Assembly: GCA_902777855.1 (NCBI GenBank)
Contig: CACYVN010000001.1
Location: 62,001 to 126,000, forward strand
Origin: an uncultured bacterium
GTDB lineage: Bacteria; Cyanobacteriota; Vampirovibrionia; Gastranaerophilales; Gastranaerophilaceae
Direction of reading: 5' to 3'
Length of the DNA stretch: 64,000 nucleotides
The first letter of the stretch is position 1; each line of letters begins with the position of its first letter. The position numbers were made by a program, and so were the translations under genes. Under the pieces are notes generated by a model, which had not been told where the DNA came from, ran no database searches, and saw only the letters and a list, made by a program, of their open reading frames with translations. Shown one piece after another: positions 21,001 through 28,050 of the stretch.

Positions 21001-21047
21001 ACAATGTTAAAAATTCACACCCGCATATAGGAATAACATCAGCATAA
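15039..21047 (+). CDS. Giant protein with papain-like (C1) peptidase residues
   Basis: A 2002-residue protein without signal peptide or membrane segment. Residues 230-238 read NQRQHGMCV, the spacing of the papain oxyanion Gln (Gln231) and nucleophile (Cys237). Residues 947-954 contain AMHAQYVV (His949), and 975-980 read HDNSWG (Asn977), followed by GGQEGYI, as in bleomycin hydrolase and other C1-type peptidases. All four catalytic residues are therefore present and in order. The spacing between Cys and His is about 710 residues, roughly 400 more than in bleomycin hydrolase, so a very large helical insertion splits the fold. The last 1000 residues are Lys/Glu-rich and helical with no family I recognise. 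The N-terminus (NNCTQFTG) resembles other lineage-specific proteins here. The start has no Shine-Dalgarno; Met7 is an alternative. Confidence 0.8.
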   Translation: MSFITNMRIYRVNNCTQFTGVRQDRNTVEQLKKDNPYDLNLPNQRRITKAIEQLSEIPGEDNVNFLLDVSQNLRYGTNIDLGKKPYNNWREKLNKAAEKSLKLSDKSIQEKLSEKLEKVIKFPKSITPEERAIMANREILLSKINPEELKDIKNTNELKLQRNLNYFVISSEIPTSQKLYILNRLNYMMSDDYHINPQLKNKKTAVLAEILNDIVVDTPDSKIPNIKAINQRQHGMCVAISICRKALAYEDKANYVDMILTELDDNPNMMVYDRANLGKHQKVPVPKANIDYDYAIKKGYRIVDTSVMNWMNAADTAGAFNDVLGAYSAFDKTNFGTFTDTHIHKDIDERSEKYQDYFRSCKKSKDALATCKKAIEKQKYYTQIQNENEAQRILTSTQDAKLLHSIVKEIAPNLDSTQIRGITNDLMSLALNHSDEKEKLSGLKKEYSFIQNEEKEYKTDKITAYLKETLPQDINAKILNTKSEEIVELVEEIKTVNKSHSKSKTDRYIESKDLFNAAAAYRTMQSFALDIPEYLTDLMTQFDIPDNESYIIENLNTLSKNIRSGKINPVLKEVLTNRFEKEIEEKSQEISAPKDELLATVLEDYANTVNLLMTTFADDIYHSILLGDRKQVLVTQLDAIRNEVETTKDKDVIEKISGDFKVKPNRHVILETLDKYIEILSDENCTDKQYIEILNKSGHKSHLLDMKESFDNTFELLFSDPNPSYIAGFNIINGAPMDSDIETTQNLYKVLASSFNNMSMIIKTLQDTLQVSLIDGTILNTADPKFAVLKKLENMGDIATEPELYSLSNKFDEFNKLRYEEDGTKRKFKDLPKSVTEFTPMEKEALNKYRKNVNSWYGTSTRRLNDIYTQMKEPLEELNREIGVQKGEYWTRENESGLMENQALKIFEHMTDRPYYEEKNIRSGLDKIKHSPYSGTSMTSVKDNEPAMHAQYVVDVKPTILKFENTDKIKDIIFHDNSWGASEHENVWVDKLGLLRTDYSNSYGGQEGYITNEKFQNGKLEDNLINKKGKYIPEKIPNKQYNKLVNEDSEEYSFPMIRSLMLSGVSPQAMSTVKTIKQNLLLPSSEYLDNLTDEASKMSRDELKSAIKRIQSAGENARTIYPVLLKRINGDDIFDKGIDSEEKYYKLAPNDKLRLIAEKVAIIKSYDEIPDINTYNIEVKSQKELDKLHKKLRIEARNNFDYIMGKNPDILRYATESARQDTYTLLKEFAANNNIKLSYKAMTKIVNSMKRVKKNNYDGSISQGTYLMIANFEKYLKLKTNASDDKIKEISDKVKSIIKKNLTITENDVKTQFTTGRNEKIANWIDREFAPKTDKEFAQILNKLRNMTNEEFTKNYDSKISDSDMGIESINGYDVVKAIRSGNDTMKNSFINTVFSEGYYQDIDESKTRAYYDLKKLSRNLSGGRYIGGKRSFDDLYSDFYYNFQGLTIKKEFDKYKDDAFKKYFAFPAYPLVEISTEEELEESLNTFNEKLNNYMDFIYAYKNQQASLDLINNLKKYSDSKLPKNGELTPKQYSRITQELSRLMALNSNDDTINDKKEEARLLFASGTHDAETYRNYINSVYDLFKIYEKTADGKTMKEAEIISRNNIDIYKKTYVMSMFEPKYQGKALELLNKWISAKSKAVWVKDHFNPTVGEESTEEAKAIADKYAQNVENAEEIFNQFKDLFMKHRLLATPDRYMNEYLLLCAKDAKHPDRKYKPESEDCQKAIKDMRETYKTNLKSLLYKADMMELQYTLMDCAKKGNLNAVRDAFRNSTLELTDGSVVTMDSEEGLNLIISPMLNEENLDTAALFLNQLGLSEKVAKMISDKSSLDIAYKNFNRIQTILKSADSQAKFAREEFRKLGNIDNNPDYEEIIIDFKQRLMDKARRTSFSTGASIFEAAINDVIKDIKNHPDQSKTLLLGTDIDLAIAGLREVVKANINYLNTPLQIIQKRYDLMKKLLLPDNSEVAKDAEKYIESLQELLEYEHNVKNSHPHIGITSA

Positions 21048-21052
21048 ATAAT

Positions 21053-21084
21053 AAAAAGCCAAAGCATAAAAACTTTGGCTTTTT
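21053..21084. terminator. Bidirectional terminator between the giant gene and ftsZ
   Basis: AAAAAGCCAAAG and CTTTGGCTTTTT form a perfect 12-bp hairpin with an 8-nt loop. T-tracts on both strands serve the two convergent genes. Confidence 0.88.
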
Positions 21085-21106
21085 ATTATTTATTACATAT
21101 TTATGA

Positions 21107-22210
21107 TTAATTTTTTTTCAAAAAATCAGGGACATCTAAACTCGGGAATTCTGAATTTGATGAAGCAGCCGCTCCGACCGGAGTTTTTGCTCCGAAATAT
21201 TCCGCCGCAGACATTTGCAAAGCACCTCTTGAAGTTTTTTCAGCAAAACCGGTTGCAATAACAGTAATTTGAATTTCATTTTGCAAAGATTCATTTATAG
21301 CAGTACCGATTATAACATCCGCATCATCTTTTACAACATTGTTAATAACACTTATTGCATCATTTATTTCATACAATCCCATATTAGAACTACCGGTAAC
21401 ATTAACAATAATACCGCCTGCACCATCGATTGAAGATTCAAGAAGTTGAGAATTGATAGCCATCTCTGCAGCCTTAATTGCTCTGCCTTCGCCTTGAGCA
21501 CGACCAATACCCATCAATGCTGTACCTGAATTTTTAACAACTTTTCTTACATCTGCAAAGTCTATATTTATCATACCGGGAATTGTAATAATATCAGAAA
21601 GTCCCTGAATACCTCTGAATAAAACTTCGTCGGTAACACAGAAAGCTTCTCTTACACCGATTTCACGCTTTACGACCTGTAATAATTTATCATTAGGTAC
21701 GACCAAAATAGCATCTACATATTTTTTCAGTTTTTCAATACCTTCTTCAGCCTTTGCCATTCTTGTTTTACCTTCCCAAAAGAAAGGTTTGGTAACAAAA
21801 GCAATAGTCAAAATACCCAAATCCTGAGCAATTTGAGCAATTACAGGAGCAGCTCCGGTACCAGTTCCGCCACCCATACCTGCGGTTATAAATAACATAT
21901 CTGTATTATCCAAAGCCTTTGTAATCTGTTCTTTGACTTCCAATGCAGCTTTCTCTCCAACTACAGGATCAGCACCACAACCCAGACCATTTGTTGTTTC
22001 TACACCAAGCTGAAGTTTATTTGGAACATTACTGCAGCTCAAAACCTGCAAATCAGTATTCATAAGCCAAAAATCAACACCTGCAAGCTTTGCCTGCATC
22101 ATTCTGTTTACGGCATTTCCGCCGCCACCGCCGACTCCCGCAACTTTAATTCTTGTAGGATTTATTCTTGCTCTGTTACTGTTTTCATAGTTTGATATAA
22201 TGTTTTCCAT
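21107..22210 (-). CDS. ftsZ: Cell division protein FtsZ
   Basis: A 367-residue tubulin-like GTPase that forms the division ring. Seen are KVAGVGGGGGNAVNRM, the tubulin signature GMGGGTGTGAAP, and the T7 loop NIDFADVR. The protein ends in a conserved tail peptide SLDVPDFLKKN for membrane-anchor partners. The linker before that tail is only about 25 residues, shorter than in most bacteria. It stands alone, without ftsA or ftsQ, with a long AT-rich upstream region; the start is supported by GGAGG on the minus strand shortly before the ATG. Confidence 0.98.
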   Translation of the reverse strand: MENIISNYENSNRARINPTRIKVAGVGGGGGNAVNRMMQAKLAGVDFWLMNTDLQVLSCSNVPNKLQLGVETTNGLGCGADPVVGEKAALEVKEQITKALDNTDMLFITAGMGGGTGTGAAPVIAQIAQDLGILTIAFVTKPFFWEGKTRMAKAEEGIEKLKKYVDAILVVPNDKLLQVVKREIGVREAFCVTDEVLFRGIQGLSDIITIPGMINIDFADVRKVVKNSGTALMGIGRAQGEGRAIKAAEMAINSQLLESSIDGAGGIIVNVTGSSNMGLYEINDAISVINNVVKDDADVIIGTAINESLQNEIQITVIATGFAEKTSRGALQMSAAEYFGAKTPVGAAASSNSEFPSLDVPDFLKKN

Positions 22211-22314
22211 TTTGCCTCCTGCAATTTACGATTATATATCATACATTATATAATAAAAAAATTTTTTGACACATAATATAATTTACGAAATAACATATCT
22301 TAACCAAATAACAC

Positions 22315-22355
22315 AAAAAAGCGGAGATTTTTAAAAGAAAAACCCCCGCTTTTTT
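22315..22355 (-). terminator. Terminator after tsf
   Basis: On the minus strand GCGGGGGTTTTT pairs with AAAAATCTCCGC and is followed by T6. It lies just past the tsf stop. Confidence 0.8.
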
Positions 22356-22368
22356 GTTTATAAGAATA

Positions 22369-23229
22369 TTAACCTAATTGGCTCATTACTTCTTCTGCGA
22401 AGTTGTCTTGACGTTTTTCAAGACCTTCACCAAGTTCATATCTTGTGAAAGCTAAAACCTTCATTTTGCCTTCGATAAGCTGAGCAACAGTTTGGTTAGG
22501 GTCTTTAACAAAACCTTGGTCTAAAAGGCATCTTTCAGCCATCAATTTATTGATACGACCTTCAACAATTTTACCTCTGATTGCTTCAGGTTTTTTGAGC
22601 AAATCTTCTTTACCCATTTCAATTCTTGTTTCTTCATCGATTACAGATTGAGGAATCTGATCTCTTGAAACAAATTGAGGAGCACAAGATGCTATATGTA
22701 AGCATAAATCATTTGCTAATTCATCATTCTTAACATCAGTATGCAATAAAACACCGATTTTACCGTTATGAATGTATGTAGCAACATTACCTTCATATCT
22801 TACAAATCTTCTTACGGTAATTTTTTCACCGATAGAAGCGATTTTTTCTTTCAAAGCATCCGCAATAACCTTACCGCATTGTTTGCAGGTTAAACCTAAC
22901 AATGCATCAACATCAGCAGGTTTCTGTTCTTCAACATTTTGGGCAAGACCTGCGGTTAACTGCTTAAATTCGTCATTCTTTGCAACGAAGTCTGTTTCGC
23001 AGTTAACTTCAATCAAAGCTCCGCCATTAGCATCAACATAAGAATCTACACGACCTTCTGCAGCGATTCTACCCATTTTTTTATCGGCAGAAGCAATACC
23101 TTTTTGGCGTAAAATTTCTGATGCTTTTTCCATATCACCATCAGCTTCGACAAGTGCCTTTTTGGCATCCATCATACCTGCACCTGTTTTATCACGAAGT
23201 TCTTTTACCATTTGAGCTGTAACTGTCAT
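22369..23229 (-). CDS. tsf: Elongation factor Ts
   Basis: A 286-residue nucleotide exchange factor for EF-Tu. The N-terminal UBA-like domain (MVKELRDKTGAGMMDAKKAL) and the core motif CETDFVAKNDEF are intact. The second half of the core contains a CKQCG pair (Cys-x-x-Cys) near residue 110 where most family members have no cysteines. It is translationally coupled to rpsB: the stop of rpsB and the start of tsf share one base (TAATG). The rpsB-tsf order is nearly universal. Confidence 0.98.
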   Translation of the reverse strand: MTVTAQMVKELRDKTGAGMMDAKKALVEADGDMEKASEILRQKGIASADKKMGRIAAEGRVDSYVDANGGALIEVNCETDFVAKNDEFKQLTAGLAQNVEEQKPADVDALLGLTCKQCGKVIADALKEKIASIGEKITVRRFVRYEGNVATYIHNGKIGVLLHTDVKNDELANDLCLHIASCAPQFVSRDQIPQSVIDEETRIEMGKEDLLKKPEAIRGKIVEGRINKLMAERCLLDQGFVKDPNQTVAQLIEGKMKVLAFTRYELGEGLEKRQDNFAEEVMSQLG

Positions 23230-24008
23230 TATTTTTCTCCTTCTTCTTTTGCTTCTTCTGCAGTAACACCTGCATCTTCAGCAGAAATCTTTTTGATTTT
23301 CTTAGTTTCGTTTGCTTTGTTTTCTCTTAACTGTTTACCTTCCAAAACAGCATCTGCAAGTTTTGATGTAATCAATTGAATTGAACGAATAGCATCATCA
23401 TTGCCCGGAATGATTTTGTCTATTCCGTCAGGATTTGCATTAGTATCAGCCAAACAAATTACAGGGATACCCAATTTATTTGCTTCTTTAATAGCAATGT
23501 CTTCTTTTTCCTGATCGATTACAAAGATAAGTTCAGGCAAGCCTCTCATTTCTTTGATACCGCCCAGAGTTTTAGATAATTTAGCAACCTGTCTGTTAAT
23601 TTGAGCAACTTCTTTTTTAGGAAGTTTTTCAGCATAACCGTTTGCAATAAATTCTTCTAATTCTTTTAATTTGTTAACTCTGCCTCTGATTGTTTCGAAG
23701 TTAGTAAGCATACCGCCTAACCAGCGTCTGTTTATATAGTATGCACCTGATCTTTTTGCTTCAGCTTCCACAACTTCAGCAGCTTGTTTTTTTGTCCCTA
23801 CAAAAAGAATATTTCTTCCTTTTGCAGCACAATCTCTTACTAATTCATATGCTTCGTCTAATAAAACAGTAGTTTTTCTTAAATCGATAACATAAATTCC
23901 GTTTCTTGCACCGTAAATATACGGTTTCATCTTAGGGTTCCATCTTTGTGTTTGGTGACCAAAATGGACACCTGATTCCAAAAGTTCAATCATTGAAGCG
24001 GTTGGCAT
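23229..24008 (-). CDS. rpsB: 30S ribosomal protein S2
   Basis: A 259-residue S2 protein. Diagnostic segments are [48 protein letters not shown] and [16 protein letters not shown]. The last 30 residues form a charged Lys/Glu tail. Start supported by GGAGA 7 nt upstream. It heads the rpsB-tsf operon and is preceded by a structured leader of about 70 nt. Confidence 0.98.
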   Translation of the reverse strand: MPTASMIELLESGVHFGHQTQRWNPKMKPYIYGARNGIYVIDLRKTTVLLDEAYELVRDCAAKGRNILFVGTKKQAAEVVEAEAKRSGAYYINRRWLGGMLTNFETIRGRVNKLKELEEFIANGYAEKLPKKEVAQINRQVAKLSKTLGGIKEMRGLPELIFVIDQEKEDIAIKEANKLGIPVICLADTNANPDGIDKIIPGNDDAIRSIQLITSKLADAVLEGKQLRENKANETKKIKKISAEDAGVTAEEAKEEGEK

Positions 24009-24029
24009 CTTTTTTCTCCTTTTTGTTTA

Positions 24030-24110
24030 AATGTGTTGTACTACGGGATACACCGCTCCATCGGGTCGTAACTCCCGACTAGGGCAAAACCTATCAAGCC
24101 AGTGTAACCA
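24030..24110 (-). promoter_or_regulatory. Structured rpsB leader
   Basis: On the minus strand TCGGG (24078-24074) can pair with CCCGA (24065-24061). The overlapping CGGGA can instead pair with TCCCG (24048-24044). Two exclusive hairpins upstream of rpsB suggest autogenous control by S2 or attenuation. The role is inferred from position and pairing only. Confidence 0.4.
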
Positions 24111-24167
24111 ATAACAATATACAATAAACATAATATTATGCAAATATTTGGTTAAATAATGTTAATC

Positions 24168-24646
24168 ATTACATAAAACATATTATTGGTATGTACGTTC
24201 ATTTCTTTCTCTTTTATTGCGAGTAATAGAGAAAGAAATGAACAAAAGAAAGAGAAAAACGCAACGTCACAATATTGCCTAACGGCAATATAAGACCGCT
24301 TGCGCGGTAATATGTGTTTTTGCCTGTGGCAAAAATCTCTTAGCGCGCCTAAAACTACGGCGCGCGCTTGCAATACGACCTTTACGAAGTGAGCAATAAA
24401 TGTTATGCGAGAGAGCGTCAAAGGCGGATTTGTTTGAGCGTTAGCGAGTTATCCGCCTTATACTCGAGCATAAGCCCGAGCAGAAGATGTAAGGCGTTAG
24501 CCGTATTCGTTTAATGCGAGGGCGTACAATTTATTAGCGAACGAAGTGCAGGTCGAGGGTTTCTTTCTGACCTCTTTCTTTGCCAGAACAAAGAAAGAGG
24601 TCCCAGCAGTTACCTAAGCATATTCTAATAATATGTTTTATGTAAT
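24168..24646. mobile_element. 479-bp non-coding element with 20-bp terminal inverted repeats
   Basis: ATTACATAAAACATATTATT (24168-24187) recurs as its exact reverse complement at 24627-24646. Just inside each end is a strong hairpin: GTTCATTTCTTTCTCT/AGAGAAAGAAATGAAC (24197-24243) on the left and GACCTCTTTCTTT/AAAGAAAGAGGTC (24569-24602) on the right. The interior is richer in GC than the flanks and packed with smaller hairpins (TTGCC-TAAC-GGCAA, ACCGC-TTGC-GCGGT, GGCGGAT/ATCCGCC). No convincing reading frame with a ribosome binding site is present. The layout is that of a miniature inverted-repeat transposable element. TTAA occurs near both ends (24162-24165 and 24647-24650) but not symmetrically, so a target duplication is unproven. 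Confidence 0.65.
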
Positions 24647-24655
24647 TTAAAAAAG

Positions 24656-24755
24656 TATTGAAAAAAATTTTTTTTTGAGTTTTAATACTTGTACTCACAT
24701 CCTCAAATGAGTAGTTGCGGAGTCATTAACCGCACAAAATTTGAAAGGAAAGAAA
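24656..24755 (+). promoter_or_regulatory. rpsT promoter and leader
   Basis: TTGAAA (24658-24663) with a TTTAAT box 17 nt later (24681-24686) is a likely promoter. The leader holds a TGCGG/CCGCA hairpin (around 24716-24735) before the AAAGGA ribosome binding site. Control by S20 is possible but unproven. Confidence 0.35.
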
Positions 24756-25022
24756 ATGGCAAATATTAAATCTGCTAAAAAAAGAGTGTTAGTCGCTGAG
24801 AAAAACAGACTTAGAAACGTAGCATGGAAATCTTCTATCAAAACCGCAGTTAAGAAAGTTCTTGAACTTGCTAACGGAGAAGATAAAGATGCTTTAAATG
24901 CTGCTCTTTCAAAGGTTTACCAGCTTTGCGATAAAGCTGTTGTTAAAGGTATTCTACACAAAAATACCGCAGCAAGAAAAAAATCAAGACTTGCACTTGC
25001 AATCAAAAAACTTGCTAAATAA
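24756..25022 (+). CDS. rpsT: 30S ribosomal protein S20
   Basis: An 88-residue S20. The start ATG at 24756 gives [18 protein letters not shown], the family N-terminus, with AAAGGA 6-8 nt upstream; the in-frame TTG at 24741 would overlap that site and is rejected. The protein is Lys/Ala-rich and helical, binding the 5' domain of 16S rRNA. It is monocistronic, closed by a strong terminator. Confidence 0.96.
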   Translation: MANIKSAKKRVLVAEKNRLRNVAWKSSIKTAVKKVLELANGEDKDALNAALSKVYQLCDKAVVKGILHKNTAARKKSRLALAIKKLAK

Positions 25023-25047
25023 CAGTTTAGCCAAGAAAATATGTGAG

Positions 25048-25079
25048 AAACGGAAAAGAAATAAATTCTTTTCCGTTTT
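25048..25079 (+). terminator. Terminator after rpsT
   Basis: AAACGGAAAAGAA and TTCTTTTCCGTTT form a 13-bp stem around a 6-nt AT-rich loop, followed by a T-rich run. Confidence 0.85.
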
Positions 25080-25080
25080 G

Positions 25081-25433
25081 TTTTTGTATAAAACCAAAAT
25101 TTAAAATTTTGGCAAAATTTTAAAGGAGCAAATAGATTGTAACGCAATAATATCAAGTATTAACAAAAAATAAAATAAATATTTTTTGCTAATTTTTTTT
25201 GATAATTTGAATAAAAATATACATTTTGAGCAAAAATTAGTGTTTTTCGCAGAAAAATACTCCAAAATAATGATATTTTTCAAAATTTATGTTATAAAAT
25301 AATAAAAAAGTTTAGAAATGTTAAGGTATGAAACACTTAATATCAAAGGGTTTTAGATAAAATAATAAATTGCTTATTGATTTATTTTTTGGAAGGTGTA
25401 AGATTAAATTATAAAAAAAGGAGGCACACAATC
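25081..25433. other. AT-rich intergenic stretch
   Basis: About 350 bp of over 80 percent A+T between rpsT and a small winged-helix gene. A short inverted repeat CCAAAATT/AATTTTGG lies at 25094-25112. The last 120 bp probably hold the promoter of the 25434 gene, including GTTAAGGTATG near 25319. I see no gene in it. Confidence 0.5.
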
Positions 25434-25664
25434 ATGTTTACTACAACTAAGAAAGAAGCAAAAGAAATGCAACAACAAATTATTGAATCAGCAGGTAAAA
25501 TTTACAATTACTTATCAAGCAAAGGTGAAGTTACAATCAATAAATTAAGAAAAGATATGGATTTGGATGACAATTTCACTTACATGGGCTTAGGCTGGCT
25601 ATCAAGAGAAGACAAAATTACTTATACTCAAAAACCAAAATCAGTTACAGTTCAGTTAAGCTAA
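25434..25664 (+). CDS. Small winged-helix protein
   Basis: A 76-residue protein that resembles the DUF2582 winged-helix family: an N-terminal helix, then SAGKIYNYLSSKGEVTINKLRKDM, then a beta wing ending EDKITYTQKPKSVTVQL. Such proteins are presumed DNA-binding or nucleoid-associated. The ATG at 25434 is chosen because AAGGAGG lies 8-10 nt upstream; the longer frame from 25377 has no such site. Strong ribosome binding suggests good expression. Confidence 0.8.
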   Translation: MFTTTKKEAKEMQQQIIESAGKIYNYLSSKGEVTINKLRKDMDLDDNFTYMGLGWLSREDKITYTQKPKSVTVQLS

Positions 25665-25683
25665 TTTGATTTAAAGTTTAAAA

Positions 25684-25710
25684 ATACCCCGCATAATTTG
25701 CGGGGTATTT
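25684..25710. terminator. Bidirectional terminator
   Basis: ATACCCCGC and GCGGGGTAT form a 9-bp hairpin with a T-tract on the plus strand and A-tract upstream. It serves the 25434 gene and the convergent 25711 gene. Confidence 0.85.
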
Positions 25711-25926
25711 TTATTTTTTGTACTTATAATATTTTAAAATCCCGACATGAGTAAGAGCTGACAAAACAGAAAGACAAGCTAATAATTTATGAGATTTAAT
25801 TTTATGTCGTGAAGCCTGAACTATAGATGCCGTACCTAATGCCAATGCACTATAACCTGTTACTTTAACATAGTTTATTCTGTTAAAATTCTTAGATTGC
25901 GCATTATTTATTGCTTGAACAGGCAT
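25711..25926 (-). CDS. Small membrane protein, unknown
   Basis: A 71-residue protein with two hydrophobic stretches, VTGYSALALGTASIV and LLACLSVLSALTHVGIL, separated by a basic loop ASRHKIKSHK, and a basic tail YYKYKK. This is compatible with a two-helix membrane hairpin. AAAGGAG lies just before the ATG. Not recognised. Confidence 0.6.
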   Translation of the reverse strand: MPVQAINNAQSKNFNRINYVKVTGYSALALGTASIVQASRHKIKSHKLLACLSVLSALTHVGILKYYKYKK

Positions 25927-26013
25927 AAAAACTCCTTTTTCTTTAGAAATATATTAGCAAAAAAAATTATTTTAAGTTTTAATTATTTAGATAAATTTAC
26001 AAAAGGGTAAAAT

Positions 26014-26496
26014 ATGCTAAAAATATTTAAAGTTAAGCCTGACAATTACAAAAAAATAGACCAATATCTTTCACGTTCTGCGCAACCGAGCATAAAAGAG
26101 TTCAAATGGCTTAAAAAACAAGGTGTCACAGACATCATAAATTTAAGGACGATGGAAGTCCCTGATATTAATTTTGATGAAGCAGAAGTCGTAAAAGAAC
26201 TTGGAATGACATATCACAATATTCCATCCGTATCAATGTATCCCAGAAAAGAAAATGTCGGAAAATTTTTAGATATTGTTGAGGGGGTAAAACAAAATGA
26301 CGGAAAGGTGCATGTGCATTGCAAACAAGGAGCAGACCGCACAGGAATGTTTTCTTATATTTACGAAAGACTAAATAATATAGGAACAATTAAAGACAAT
26401 TTACAGGAACTTATTGACCATCATTGGCATAAAGACAAATATCCTTATCTGAACGAGTGGGCTGAAACTTTTGTCGGAATGTTTAAGAAAAAATAA
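26014..26496 (+). CDS. Tyrosine/dual-specificity phosphatase-like protein
   Basis: A 160-residue protein with the C-x5-R active-site loop HCKQGADRTGM: nucleophile Cys103 and Arg109. The N-terminal part LSRSAQPSIKEFKWLKKQGV and IINLR matches small bacterial phosphatases of the dual-specificity fold. No signal peptide; cytosolic. AAAGGG lies 7 nt before the start. Substrate unknown; the family acts on phosphotyrosine, inositol phosphates or RNA 5' phosphates. Confidence 0.85.
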   Translation: MLKIFKVKPDNYKKIDQYLSRSAQPSIKEFKWLKKQGVTDIINLRTMEVPDINFDEAEVVKELGMTYHNIPSVSMYPRKENVGKFLDIVEGVKQNDGKVHVHCKQGADRTGMFSYIYERLNNIGTIKDNLQELIDHHWHKDKYPYLNEWAETFVGMFKKK

Positions 26497-26499
26497 CAA

Positions 26500-27111
26500 C
26501 TATCTTACTTTATTTTCGTTTCCTGCAATAAGTCTTTTTATATTTTCTCTGTGGAGATAAATTACATAAACCGCTGCAACCAAAGCATAAACTATATAAG
26601 CAGGCGGAGAATTTAAAAGCCACATTATAACGGGCGCAAGCGCAAGTGCAATAATTGAGCCCAAAGATACATACTTGGAAATCCAGGTTATAATTGCCCA
26701 TATTACAGCAATAAATAATCCTGCTTGCCAGTTCAGAGCCAGCAATGTCCCAACACCCGATGCAACCGATTTGCCACCTGTAAAGCCTAAAAATACAGAT
26801 TTACTGTGACCGATTATCGCAAAAAGTGATGCCAAGACAGGTAATAATCCTATATCAGAAAAAGATTTTGCAAAGAAATATGCCAAAACTACCGGCAATG
26901 CGCCTTTAAATGCATCAAGCAACAGAACAATAAAGAACCATTTTTTACCCATTACACGTTTAACATTCGTTGCTCCCGTTGATCCTGAGCCGATAGTTCT
27001 GATATCCTGACCAGTAAAGAGTTTGACAACAATATATCCTGTCGGAATTGAGCCGATAACATAAGCTCCCAACACAACGAAAATTATTTCCAAAATCATT
27101 TTTAAATCCAT
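26500..27111 (-). CDS. plsY: Acyl-phosphate:glycerol-3-phosphate acyltransferase PlsY
   Basis: A 203-residue integral membrane enzyme with about five membrane helices that makes lysophosphatidic acid, the first step of phospholipid synthesis. Conserved loops are IGSGSTGATNVKRVMG and GHSKSVFLGFTGGKSVASG. Many bacteria have GSGNIGATN in the first loop; the GSGSTGATN form is one I associate with Cyanobacteria. It lies 30 bp downstream of holB on the same strand and converges on the phosphatase gene with only 3 bp between the stops. Confidence 0.94.
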   Translation of the reverse strand: MDLKMILEIIFVVLGAYVIGSIPTGYIVVKLFTGQDIRTIGSGSTGATNVKRVMGKKWFFIVLLLDAFKGALPVVLAYFFAKSFSDIGLLPVLASLFAIIGHSKSVFLGFTGGKSVASGVGTLLALNWQAGLFIAVIWAIITWISKYVSLGSIIALALAPVIMWLLNSPPAYIVYALVAAVYVIYLHRENIKRLIAGNENKVR

Positions 27112-27141
27112 TTTTCTCTCCCTAATTATTTTTTGTTTATT

Positions 27142-28050
27142 TTACCCCAAAATCATCTTAAATGCCAGATTTTCACAAATCGTTGTACCATTCATCGGAG
27201 GTGTAAGTGTAGTCTGGCGCTTTGCTGTTTCGACCGATTTCAAATCTTTTAATAAGCGTTGAAATAGTGATTTATTGTTAAAAACCGATTGCATAAGCGA
27301 GCACATATAATTTTCCATCTGTTCAAATACTTCCACCGCACCATTCTCATTAACAAGATTTATCAAAGCATTTTCAAAATCTAAAACATTATTGCGATCA
27401 ATATTCCAGTAGTTATTTAATAATTCCCCCACAAGTTCAAAATTTTGCACAATTTCATTTTTTGACGATACAAAAAATGACTGCGCCCTTGATACAACTG
27501 TTGAAATCACATCGCTTTTATCATTGGTCAAAAATATAAATGTTGTATTTTGCGGAGGTTCTTCAAATGTTTTTAAGAGAGCATTTGAGGTAACCTCAGG
27601 AAAATTAATTTTGTTTAAAGGCAACAGGTTGCCATCCTCATCCCTGTCGCAGAAAATATAAACCCTGTGGTAATCACTTGTAACAGTAAGCTCGGATATG
27701 ATTCCCTTTGCTTGTGCAACATTAATATTTTTCTTGCCGCCAGTTACTCCATCATCGTCATCAGAACCTTCTGAGGCCTCTTTATAGTCTAACCTTGTAT
27801 ATATTTTTACGGAAGGATGAGTTTGTTCTCTAATCCATCTGCAATTAATGCAATCACAATCAATCTCTCCTGATTCTTTGCAGTTCAAAAGCCTTGCTAT
27901 TTCAAGGGCAAGAGCGCATTGAGATTTTATATCAGCTCCCCATAATAAAATACAGTGGCTGATATTCTTATTTTCATCTCCTATTCCTGATTTAAAATAA
28001 TCTACAAGCTGCGGGAGTTTTTTATTTATACTGCTATCGTAATATTGCAT
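27142..28050 (-). CDS. holB: DNA polymerase III delta' subunit (clamp loader)
   Basis: A 302-residue delta' subunit. A zinc-binding cluster CKESGEIDCDCINC lies near residues 52-65, and the SRC-like motif region appears as NALLKTFEEPPQNTTFIFLT and VVSRAQSFFV. The Walker A site is degenerate (WGADIKSQC), as expected because delta' does not bind ATP. I start at the ATG at 28050, which has AGGGAG 9 nt upstream; a TTG at 28074 would extend it by 8 residues. It overlaps the end of holA by 17 bp, so the two subunits of the clamp loader are co-translated. Confidence 0.9.
   Translation of the reverse strand: MQYYDSSINKKLPQLVDYFKSGIGDENKNISHCILLWGADIKSQCALALEIARLLNCKESGEIDCDCINCRWIREQTHPSVKIYTRLDYKEASEGSDDDDGVTGGKKNINVAQAKGIISELTVTSDYHRVYIFCDRDEDGNLLPLNKINFPEVTSNALLKTFEEPPQNTTFIFLTNDKSDVISTVVSRAQSFFVSSKNEIVQNFELVGELLNNYWNIDRNNVLDFENALINLVNENGAVEVFEQMENYMCSLMQSVFNNKSLFQRLLKDLKSVETAKRQTTLTPPMNGTTICENLAFKMILG

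Noticed and set aside
24152-24421. An 89-codon open frame on the minus strand within the inverted-repeat element
   Set aside because: No ribosome binding site, composition follows the hairpins, and it crosses the left terminal repeat.
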